Source: Anisodus tanguticus
Taxonomy: Eukaryota > Streptophyta > Magnoliopsida > Solanales > Solanaceae
Direction: 5' to 3'
Length of the DNA: 64,000 nucleotides
NCBI GenBank assembly: GCA_034509755.1
Contig: JAVYJV010000044.1
Location: forward strand, 1 to 64,000
Shown here piece after piece: positions 47,601-59,100 of this stretch (position 1 is its first letter; each line of letters opens with the position of its first letter). Both the position numbers and the translations under genes were made by a program. The notes under the pieces are model-generated. The model was not told the origin of the DNA and did not search any database. It was given only the letters and a program-made list of their open reading frames with translations.

Positions 47601-50464
47601 AATACTTTAAATTTTTTTTCAAAAGTTTTAATCAAACTTGAACTTGGTAATAAAAACTTTAATTGAATTTTGTCATCATGTTTAATTCAACATCATTTTA
47701 AAGATAAAAATTCAATTTATTTAAATTTTAACATCTTTTTTAAATTTTTTTATTTAAATTGTGCGAAAATAATTCGCTTTTTTTGATAGTTTAATGAAAT
47801 AAATACAATAACTTTAACTAGTGGTGTAACCATGCTGAACAAACGTATAACTGGGTAAATTGGGCACAAATAAACTAAAAATTTTTTTTTTTTAAAATCT
47901 ATTTTAACAATTGAATCATTAACCTGTGAAAGATTCATTTAAAACTCAATAGATGTCTTTTTTTGTCGCATCTTCAATGCTTCCTAAAATATATATATCT
48001 ATTGACTTGATTACTCGATCGTGCAAGTGTGTGTCGTGCGTCTATAATATTGCTTTTATTTTTTGTCATCATCTTTCCTTTCAAGCTTCACCTAACAACT
48101 TGTAGGTAGATTACTTTTTGATTAAGTAAAAAAAAAAAGAAAAGAAAAGAATTTATTGAATTTGCCTAATTTAAGTTTTTAAATGCTTAAAAAAGTATAA
48201 AAAATTTTCAACTTAAATGATTTTGATCTACTTACAACTCTTTTTTGATTTAAAAAAAAACGCTAAGTTCATTTTTCAAGTTGAAACTTATTATCATTTT
48301 TAAACCAGAAACAGCCATTTAATATGTCCAACAATTTATTTTTTAATTTAAATGACTGATCAGCTCAATTTATTTTTTAATTTAAGAATCTTTAAAAATA
48401 TTACCTAAATATTAAAACTATATTTAGATAAAAACTAAAATTAATAAAACTATATTCAAATATCTATTAAAAGAAAAAAAAATTTTAATTATTTTTTAGG
48501 TTATTAGAGAACTGAGTTTAGATAATTAATGAAAAAAATTTAAATTTAAACTTTTTTTTTAGCTTTTCCACAAAATTGTTTTTATCAAGGTGAAACATAT
48601 CAATGTTCATTAGGAGTAAGTTGTTGGATGTCTGGTAGAAGACCTGTTGACTTATGTTCAGGTGGAGTACTTTGGAGTTGTTGTATTCCTCATAATTTAA
48701 AAAAAACAGCCGTCGGTGTTGTTGAAGAACCAGGTAGGTTATTATCTTTATCAAAAAATATCATTAGATTTTAATTTATAAAAAAACTTTTAAAAACAAC
48801 TTAAAGTTTAAACAAAAAATAACCCAATACAAATTTAACTTTTATACTTATACCCAATAAAATTATTAAATTTTTATTTCTTTTAAAGAATGTGGTAAGG
48901 TTTATTCTAGAACATCGAAAATTGTTGGTGGAGAAAATGCAAAATTCGGTGAAGTGCCATGGCAAGCAGCCGTTGTAAAAAGACAATATTTCAATCAAAA
49001 AATTTCTTGTGGAGGTGCATTAATCAATCGTAAATGGGTTGTTACAGCAGCACATTGTGTTTACAGGTAAATTTTCTTAAAATAAAATTTATTGTTTTAT
49101 AAATCTTTATTTCAAAGTTCTTATAAAATTTTTTTTTAAAATTTTTACTAAACACCAAGCTTAAAAAATTTCTCTTTTTTAAATTTTTGATTTTCCGGTT
49201 TTTATTAAAAAAAAAAGAATTTTGAAATAAAAATATGCATGATTCAACTTATTCGTTTTGATGTGATATTTGACATAGTTTCAAAGCCGGTAGAAATCAC
49301 ACCTTTTTTAGGTCAAATGAAAATCAATTTTTTGAAATTTTATCTTTAAGTAGAAAAAGTGTTCAAATAAATACGAAATTAAAAATGATCAGAACATCAT
49401 TTTAAATAAAATATAACAATAGTCAAATTAAAAATTTAATATCAATTTAAGAAAAAAAATTTAACCTTTTTTTAAAATTAATTTTTTAACCCTAAATAAA
49501 TCTTGTTTCAATTCATATAATTAAAAATAATAGCTTTTAAATAAAAAAGTTATTTAATTATGAAGCATCTTCAAATAGTTTAACAATTAATTAAAAAACA
49601 ATTCCAGTTAAAACATTTTGTTAAACTATTTTTTACTGCTCCAAATTTAAAACTCAATGGTCCAATTAAAAAACATTTTTTTTTTTTGTTTTTTAATAAT
49701 TTTATTAACTATTCACTTTCTTTTAGTGAAATTAATCCTTTTCAATTAATGGGTCAAATTTTAATACATACAAAAATTCTCAAAAAACAATCTAAAAATT
49801 AAATATTTTTTTTTAATTAGAATACCTGCTACTAATTTAAGATTAAGACTAGGAGACTATAATTTGAAAGGTGAAACTGAAAAATTCCCTCATGAAGAAT
49901 TCGGTGTTAAAAGAAAAGTAGTAAATGAAAAATATAACCCAATAACTTATCAAAATGATATTGCTTTATTAGAATTAAGTGAGAAAGTTAATTATAAACA
50001 ACATATTATACCAGTTTGTTTACCAAGTGCTAAAAATAATTACACCGGAAATTTAGCTACAGTAACTGGATGGGGTAGAACTCAATATGGTGTTCCAGCA
50101 ACTTTAGGTATTTTTATAATCAAAATACTAATAATGAAAATTTTTAATAAAAATTTTTTTAGGTGTTTTACAAAAAGCTGATGTTGAAGTTTTGGATACA
50201 GCTACATGTCAACAATGGATGAAATCTGTTGGTAGAAGAGAAACAATTTTTCCTAATATGATGTGTGCTGGTTATAAAGATGGCAGCAAAGATTCTTGTC
50301 AAGGAGATTCAGGTAGTCCTTTAACTTTAAAATCAGATGGCCGTGCAACATTAATTGGTCTTGTAAGTTGGGGTGTAGGTTGTGCTAGACCTAATTTGCC
50401 AGGTGTTTATACAAGAATAACAGAATATATAGATTGGATTCAAATTCATACTAAAGAAGCTTAA
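41665..50464 (+). CDS. Secreted CLIP-like trypsin-type serine protease
   Basis: Five exons (41665-42448, 48563-48733, 48889-49066, 49821-50107, 50163-50464) join in frame to 573 residues. A signal peptide covers about residues 1-26. Residues 27-261 form an Ala/Leu/Asn-rich domain I do not recognise. Residues 265-305 hold a six-cysteine CLIP-like module (CFYQGETYQC, then LCSGGVLWSCC), of the kind seen in arthropod proteases such as fly notopleural relatives. Activation would cut after K329, before IVGG. The triad is H374 (TAAHC), D424 (NDIALL) and S523; D517 predicts cleavage after Lys/Arg. The serine motif reads GDSGSP instead of GDSGGP. The product is probably a zymogen acting outside the cell in cuticle, haemolymph or developmental proteolysis (inference). 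The first intron is 6.1 kb. Exon 1 joins in the right phase, but its linkage to the protease lacks transcript support. Confidence 0.88.
42449..48562 (+). other. 6.1-kb first intron of the protease
   Basis: It begins GTGAGT and ends TTTTTTTTTAG. Apart from AT-rich filler it contains several mixed-composition islands: about 43010-43200, 44085-44460, 45590-45710 and 47990-48115. None carries a convincing reading frame. The short frames at 43229, 44705 and 47750 look random. The islands are candidates for intronic enhancers, or for an undetected noncoding gene. Confidence 0.5.
49067..49820 (+). other. Third intron of the protease
   Basis: A 754-bp AT-rich intron, GTAAAT to TTAATTAG, much longer than the roughly 55-bp introns usual in this window. 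One mixed patch (GACATAGTTTCAAAGCCGG near 49272) is present. I see no gene in it. Confidence 0.6.
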
Positions 50465-53180
50465 TTTAAAAAACTTTAATAAGTTCTTATTCCAATTAGA
50501 TAAACATTCAAAAAATATTTTTGAATTTTTTTGAATTTTTTTTTTCTATTTTTTAATATCTTTGAATATATTTTAAAATAATTGCCATTGTATCAAAAAA
50601 AAGTTATATTTTAGCTCAAAAATGAGTAAATTTTTAATTAGATAAAAATATTGCTCAGGTTTTTTTTCTTAAAAATGAATGTAGAAAGAGATTATTTTCT
50701 TGTAAATTTATGTATAAAACAATTTAAAACATATGAAATCTTTTTTTCACTTAAATCATTTAAATATAAGTTTAAATTAATTATAAAGTTTATGTAAATA
50801 TTATCAATAAAGTTGTCTAAGATTTTTATTCTAATAAAGTTGTCAAAAATTAATAAAAAAGACTTTGATTTTTCTTTTAATTAATGTCTCTTGAAAATGA
50901 AAAAAAACTTAATGACGAAATAAAATTTAAAAGTATTGACTTTTAATAAGCGTTTTAAAAACCTAAAGTTTGAAAACTTTTGAGTAAGTTTATAATGTTC
51001 TTTTTTGATGTACCAGATTTCGTTATTTAAAGTAGTGTATATAGTTTAATTTTTAATCAGTAGAGGGAAACATAAAAAAACTAAAGATTTTGCGCTTTTT
51101 TTTGAATCAATCGTCATTTAATAAACTTTATTAAGTAAATACATTTTTCATATCATTTTCAATCTTCAAGCTTTAAACTTGAAGATCATTAATGTTAAAG
51201 ATTATTGTGAGTATTACGCTCATGAATAGCTATTTTAAATAATCTGGACCATTAAAATACACCTTTAATTAATTAACTCTTACTTTTTTTAAAATTTTAA
51301 AGTGTGTACTTATTTTTTTGTGCCTAAAAAACTCAATTCATACAACAAAAAAAAACTACAAAGCGGCAAGCAAATCAGATGTTTTTCCAATCTAATATTC
51401 AATGATTATTAAGCAAAGCAACTAAAATTATATTAAAAATTCATTTCCATACTTAAAGCTCATCAATCTACTTATCTATAATAAAATCGTTAAGCAATAA
51501 ATAACACAACGTTCTTAATTTGTCTAAAACACTTTTTGAATAATAAAAAAGTTGTATTAACAATTGACACATCTATTTGATAAAGACATTACTAATAATC
51601 AAAATTGTAGTTTATTGCTATTAAATTGTTAAAATAAAAGAATATATTTTAAATTTTATTTATCAAAAAAAAATATTATAAATTCTTTATCAGAACATAA
51701 AATTTATCCAAAATCCGCTATGAAAAAATAAGTTAAATGTCATTTTAAAGAAGAACAAATTTGAGTGAGTTAAAAAGTTTTCTAAAAATTAAAAATTTTA
51801 AGGTGAATCATTTCAAATTGAATTATTTAAATGACTTAAAATGTCAAAGTTTTGTATTAAAATTTTAAAAATCACAAATAACTTTTTTAGATGACTTTTA
51901 TGACTTTATGCTTTGAATTTATTTAATTTTACTAAAAGTAATTTTTTTCATTAAAAATTATCAATAAAATCTATTTAATTTGTAAATAATTAGTTAAACC
52001 TTTCAGAAAAAATCATTGTCATAAACAATTTTCTTGTTATTTTTGAAACAAACTTTTGAAAAAATTAATTTAAAAGTTTTCACTAAACTAATTTCTTACT
52101 ATTGATTTTGAAAATTTTTAAATTTTGACAATGTAAACAAAATATTTTCTTAAATAAAATTTTTTTTAAAACAAAATTTTAAATATAATAGAAACTTTAA
52201 AAATATTTTTCATCAAATATTTCTCTTGTACTTTTTTAAATTAAAAAAATGAACATGACAAAAATTCAAAAAAAGTAAATTTCATTTGAACTTTAAATTA
52301 ATTGACCAATCAAAACTATTTTTAAAATCAAATTTAATTTTATTTAAAGATAAAACTTTTTTTTTTTAAAAAATTGATTTTTGTGTTGAAAAATAAACAA
52401 CTAAATTTTTCTTTTGATTATTTACATTTTCAATGTTTTAATATTTTTACAACTTGAAACAATAAATTATCAACAAAAAAGACAATAACAACTCAAAAAA
52501 TTTTTTTTAATAACATTGAATAAGATAAGTGATGTTGATATTCAAAAAAAAAAACTGATAAATAATCCAAAGCTCGCTAATTGATAAAAACATAAAAAAA
52601 TTGCTAATTAATTTAAAATGATTGAAATGTTTTAGTGAAAAGAATTTTTCTTGAAAACAAATAAATTAATAACTTTAAGGTGCAAAAATTAAGACACAAT
52701 GTTAATTACGAATTAAATTTGAATTAATTTGACATGATTTCAAAATTTAACAAATTAAATACTAAACTTGAATAAAAAAAAATTAAATTGGATGGATGCA
52801 TATAAAAAAAAACTTAAAAATACTGCTTTTAAATGTATTCAAAACAAATTAATTTTTTAAAAAAGAAAACTGATATTTACTGAATGTTTGCATTAAATTT
52901 ATTGAGAAACTTTTTACTCAATCATTAGGCACAATGGTTGAAAAAATATCTAACTAATTAATAGATAGTTTATTTAAAATAGATCAATTTTATATTTTTT
53001 TCTTAAAAAAATGAATTATTGATAGTTGAAGATAAAATAAAAAAAATCAATCCTCAAAAGATTTTTTTCATATACTGATAATTAAAATTATTATAACTAA
53101 AATACTTTTAAACAATATGCATAATTTTTTGAATTTATATAAATTTAAAACAAGTTTTAAATTTTATACTCTAATTTTAA
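50465..53180. other. Intergenic between convergent protease and DGK
   Basis: About 2.7 kb of AT-rich DNA between two convergent genes, so mainly 3' UTRs and spacer. A perfect 9-bp hairpin at 51162-51186 is the only structured element I noticed. No coding sequence is evident. Confidence 0.55.
51162..51186. repeat. Inverted repeat, 9-bp arms
   Basis: ATCTTCAAG and CTTGAAGAT form perfect arms around the 7-base loop CTTTAAA, about 0.7 kb after the protease stop codon. It could be a structured 3' UTR element or chance. Confidence 0.5.
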
Positions 53181-56100
53181 TTAAATTGTTGTTTCTTTTG
53201 AATGTGAACCTAAAAGTTTTTGTCGTTCTGCTTCTAATGAAAGAAAAATTGATAAATTTAATTTTTTAGTCTTAAAATTATTTGAACTTACGATTTAAAT
53301 CAGCAAATACGTGATCATGTCCAGCTCCTAAAGCGACTTGTGCAGGAGTATTACCATTTTGATCTAAAATAGTTGGATCAGCTCCTGCTGCTAAAAGTAC
53401 AGAACATATAGTCTGATAACCACGTTTTGCAGCTAAATGTAATGCACTATGTTTGTATTTATATGATGGTCCACCATTTTTAATTAAAGCAGGAGCACAA
53501 CCTTGTCTTAACAAATACTGTATCATATCTAGGTGACCATTATAAACTGCATGATGTAGTACTGTTGCTCCTTGATTATCTAACGACAATAACGAACAAC
53601 CATTAAGATGTAATTGAGCTAATGTAGCAGTATCTCCTGTACTAGCTGCTTTAAATAAAACATTTTCATTTCTAGAAGATAAACATTCTATTTTTCTGTT
53701 TGCTAAAATAGCTGGTGAAAACTGCTGGTTATGATGTTGTCTTAATAATGTAGAGGTAGGAGAAATATTAATTGTTTGATAATTAACTAAATTAACATCT
53801 TCATCTAATTCTAATTCATCTTCATATTCATGTAAAGGATATGTTTGTTGTGATGGAATAGGAGTAGTTGATATTTTAGATTCAGGAATACTAATTTCAC
53901 TAATAGGCTTACTTGGTAATATTGTATTACAAGATAAATTATAATTAGCTACGTTTAAAGTATTGTGAGAAGGGCTATTTTGGTTAGTGTCAGATTGATC
54001 TTGAGTTGATAAAATTTGTTGGCTATCATCTGGTTTAAATAAAACTATAGTATTACTATCAATACTATTATCTGATACGTTTAAAGTTAAAGAAGTGTTA
54101 GAATCTTGGGAATTTGTTTTAGAGTTAGATAATGTTGAATAATTATTGGTATAATTATTAATTGCACTACTTGAACAACTTGTTACGTTTGTTGATGAAA
54201 CAGGTGTATTAGAGCAAGTACTATCTTCAGCAGGATCTAATATATATAATTCATCATTACAAATATCAGCAATATAATGAAGATGCTCTTGAGCTCTATC
54301 AATTCTAAAGAAACGTTCTGCTGTACACGCTATTGTAAATAAAATTAGTAAAAAATTTAATAAACTTATCATTATTTCTTACAGTCTACAAAACACCAAT
54401 CTTGAGATAAATTATTTGTACGTTCGAGTCTATAACGTTTTGCATCACTATCGTTTGAATTACCTGAAACAGCTAGTTCTTGATTTTTACGTACTAAGTC
54501 ATTAATACGTGTTCGAACCAAAAATAATTCTGTAGATGGCTTTAAATTAATTTTTCCTAACAAAACAGCTGAAAAAAATTTAATTAATTTATTATTAAAA
54601 ACTAATTTATTAAAACATACATATATCTCTTAATTTTTCTTTATCATAATGATATGTTTCATAATCAGATAAGTTCAATTTTTTAACGTAAAACTGTATT
54701 TCAGTATTATCTGGAACTTGAGCACTACGTTTATCTGATCTTGATTTCGCTAACATGTTAGCTTTGTTTTTTAAAGATAAAGTTATTACTGATGGTAATA
54801 AACGACAAGGCTCACCATCTACTTGCATAGGAATTGAACGGCTTGTATATATTATAGCAGATCTACATTGAGCTATACAAGAACCATGTCCTCCAGCTTG
54901 CAAAATAGGCTTGAAAAAAAAATTATTATGAAAACAAGTTTCTTAAAAAAAAATGAAGTTATTACCAATTGGTAAGTTGTTAAACCAATTACTTCTATCA
55001 AGCCGTCATCTGTACGTGGACTTTCAAAGCAAGGAGAATTACTAGCCCAAGGTCTAGTTCCTCCTCCATATGAACTAATATTTAAAAACAACAAACTATG
55101 TACACGTAACTCTTTGAGTTTATTTGTCATATCTAAACCATCACATTTCAATGTTATATAATTGCATAAATCTTTCCATTTTCTTTGCAAAAGATCTTTA
55201 CCTCCTGCTTGTCCATAAAAAAACTTATTTCTAAGCCTATTAAAACAAAAAATAAATTACAAATAAAATAAACACAGAATTAAAATTTAATTACCTTGAG
55301 CTAAATTTTTCAGGATGAGCTTCTCTAGCTTCGTGAAATTCAAGAGCGATATTTGCATCAACGCCAATTGAAAAATAATTATTGACAACATTCAATGGCA
55401 GTTTGACTTTTGATCTACTGAAATCTTCTTCAAATTTGTTTCTTTTTGTTGCTCCTCCAGCAGAAAGGGGTTCTCCTCCCATACAAGTACAATTGCAATT
55501 ACAGTTTCCTGAGCATGAACAATTTGTACTGCAACCACATGAGTTTTGACTTAGAGTCACATCTACTTTTGTAAATGCACTTTTATCGTATTTACAATTT
55601 ATGCAAAAACCTATTGCTACAGCTCCATAAACACAACCACAACCACACAAGCATTCTGGGTTAGCAACACAGCTTCCGTTGCAACCACAATTAACCATGC
55701 CACCATTTGTATCTGTTGTAAATTGAGAAATTACTTGTACATTTTGTGTTTTGAAATTACTAGTTGATGTTGATACGGGTATTGAATTTAAATTAACATT
55801 ACTACTTGAAGATAAAATTTTAGAATTTTGATGGTTCACAGAGTTAGATACATCGCAGGTACAAACACTTTTAATTACATCAGTATTTGGTACTACATTT
55901 AAAGACCATCTATCTAACTGCACAGTTTGACCATCACGGACATTTGTTAAAATTTTACCGATAGGCTCATCTGTATAGCCAGAGCCCCAGCCTAAACTTC
56001 TAGCCAAATCATTACCTGTACCTAAGGGTAAAACTGCAATAGAAGGGTTTGGATGAAAATCTAATTCATCTAAGGTTGATAATAACCAATTCACAGTTCC

Positions 56101-59100
56101 ATCCCCACCACAAATTAATATTCTTAAGTTAGGTACTTTACGATATAATTCTAAAACGGGTTTAGGACCTCCTTGGCTTAAATCAAAAACTTGACGTGGA
56201 TTTAAAAACCATTGAAACTTTCTCATGAGTTTGACTCCTTGGTTGCCTCCAGATTTTGGATTAATAAATACAATCAAAGGTCTTGATGTAGGACTTGGAA
56301 TAGGTTTTATGACAAAACTTTTATGATGTACAGAAGGTATTGAGTGTAAACAATTTGTTATTCCACAGTTGCTATTTGCTAAATTATTACTATCAGAAGT
56401 TTGATTTTGTAAAGGCTGATTAACTTGAGATTCTGTTGTAGGTTCATTAAAATCATGATTTGGCACGTTAGTGTTTTCATAATTAAACACTGTTGCAGAA
56501 GTTGTTTGACTAGAACCAGTACTTGCAGGCGTATCAGATGACTGCTGGCTTTGAATAGAATATTGGCTGATTATTTGATTATGTTCAATTGATTGCTGAT
56601 GAACAGTTTGTTGTTGATTTTGGTGTTCTAGATCCTGTTCTTGATTTTGACCTTGTTCATGTATTAATTCTTGATCTAGCTCTTGTTCTTGATCTTGCTC
56701 TTGATCTTCTTCTTGAACATACATTTGATGTTTTTCAGCTTGTTCTTGTAGATGATATTGTTCATTTGATTGCTGATTATTTAAAATATTATTATTTGAT
56801 AAAACAAAATTGAAATTTTCATCTTTTTTGGGTCTTTTCTTTGAAGAACTAGATTTATTTTTAGTTGTACGACGAATAGAGGATTTAAAAAATCCTTTTC
56901 TAGGTAATTTTACAATCCATGAATGTGGAATTATTATATCAGCATGTACTCCTAAAGAACAAGTTTCTATTAAGCGCTCTTTAGTGAAACAAGTTTCTTT
57001 GTTATGATATACATCTTTACACCATGAGCAACTTATAGCGACTATTTCCTACGAATAAAAAAAATTTTTAGTAAATGTAATTTCAATAAAAAAAAATTCT
57101 CTTACTTTACTAGCAAACGATAATTTAGATTGAAAAGCTTTTCCACATTGATTACATTTACCTTTTTGACTTCTTCTATGTACCCAATGATGTTGAATAA
57201 TTGTTTGCTAAAATTAAAAAAATAAATTAAAAATAAAGTTAATTTAAAAAACATTAGTTTTTTTTTGACAAAAAAAATTAAAAATTTATTTTAAATTAAA
57301 AAAACTAATTTTCATCTAAAAATATTAAAACAACTTTTTAATTTAAAAACCGGAAGTAAATTTCTTTCCCCTAACTTGCTAAACTAATTTTTCAAAGAAA
57401 AAAAAAATAAAAAAATCAAAATAATTCAAATACATAACGATTAAAAGTTTTTTTATTTTAAAAATTAAAAAAAAAAAATTTTGAGTTATTCAAAATAGAA
57501 AAAAAAACTTAGTTCAAACATACTTCTCTATATTGTCTAATACCAACATCTTTAAATGTAGATTTACATGGAAAACGTATTTTGTCAATTAAAATTCCAA
57601 TGCAACCAGTATGAGCAGTAATTTTACAAGCTGGACAACAAAGACGAGGCCCGGTTTTCTTTAAAAAAAACATAAAATGAAACAAACAAAGAAAAATTTA
57701 AAGAATTTAAAAAATATTTAAAGCTTTTTTAAATCAAAAAAATAACTTATAAATCAAAATTTTTTTTAAATTGAAACAAGTAAAAACCTTTTTTATTTGC
57801 TTGTAAATAAGCTTTTATATTTTTTATCAAAAAAAAAAATTAAAGTTTTAAATAAAAATTAGGATTCGAAAAAATAAACAGCTGCTTAAAACGTCTTTTA
57901 GAATAAATATTTTTTGTCAAAAATACTTTAAATTAAATACTTAAAAAGATAGTTATTTTAATAAATAAAAATTATCTAAAAACATATAAAAACTTATTAC
58001 TTATTTATTAGATAAAGTTTTATAGTTTAATTTGAAAAATTAGTCTAATTTGAAGAAATGTCTTTTATTAATTTGTTTAAATATATCAAATTTTGATAAA
58101 AAAATATTAGTTTAAGATCTAGGCTATAAATGAAAAGTTATAATTTTATGATTTGAATAAAAAATAATTTAAGACTTATGATCTAAAAGTAAATAATTTC
58201 AGGCTTATAGCTATTAATATATTTTTAGACTTATAATTTAAATGAATATAATTTTGATCTGAATAATTTTAAATTTTTGGTATAAATTAAAATTTATTCA
58301 AACGTATGATGAATTTAGCTTTGAAATTATTTTCTAAATAAATATAATTTAAGAGTTATGATCTAAATGAATATTGTATAAGACATATGATCTATTTGAA
58401 TTTTTTTAAAGACCTATAATCTAAATGAATATTGTTTAATACCTATGATCTATTAAAATATTATTTAAGAATTACTACCTAAATTAATATTGTTAAGTAT
58501 CTACTTTCTAAATGAATATTTTTTAAGACCTATGATCTAAATAAATATAATATTTATGATCTTTATAAAAATAATATTTATTTTTTGAAAACTATGATAA
58601 ATATGCTAAATAAAAACATTTCTAAGCTTATGGCTTTTGTTGAAATATTTTTTAACAAGAAGGTTATAAAGAATAAATTGATTTTTTTTTAATTTAAGCA
58701 AAACTTTATTTAACTTTTAATCACAAAAGACTATGAGAAAAAAGTTTCAATAAAAACTCTGTTGTTATAATTAACTTGAAAAACTAATTATTTATATAAA
58801 AGATAAATTTAAAAATCAGTTTTTATTTTAAATAAACAATCAAGTTTTGACATTATAAATAGCTTTTTTTTAAACTGCTAAAACAAATTAATTTTAAATA
58901 ATCATTAAAAAGATGGACAACAAAAAAAAAGGATGAATTGAGAAAAAAAATTTAACTTACAGAACATTCAGATTCTCCTACGTAACATAAATCTCCTGAG
59001 GCACTAGTAGACACCCATAAATGATCACCATCAATTGCAGTTTCCTTAAAAAAAAAAAAGTTGAAATGTTTTAAACTAAAAATCTATATAAAAGTCAAAA

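Noticed and set aside
43229..47938. Short frames at 43229-43417, 44705-44911 and 47750-47938 as nested genes
   Set aside because: All lie in the protease intron, have AT-driven composition and show no motif or plausible splice partners.
48518..48998. Minus-strand frames at 48518-48754 and 48801-48998
   Set aside because: They are antisense to protease exons 2 and 3, whose plus-strand sense carries the CLIP-like cysteines and the catalytic His.
54330..54372. ATG at 54372 as a start, giving a protein with a hydrophobic leader (MISLLNFLLILF)
   Set aside because: This is intron read-through. The donor at 54382 and acceptor at 54330 remove it and join VDS to CTAERFFRID, exactly as in DGK zeta.
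56589..57007. Plus-strand frames opposite the large DGK exon
   Set aside because: They are the reverse of the Gln/Glu-rich and C1 coding sequence; the LV/DL repetition is the antisense of the Q/E codon repeats.
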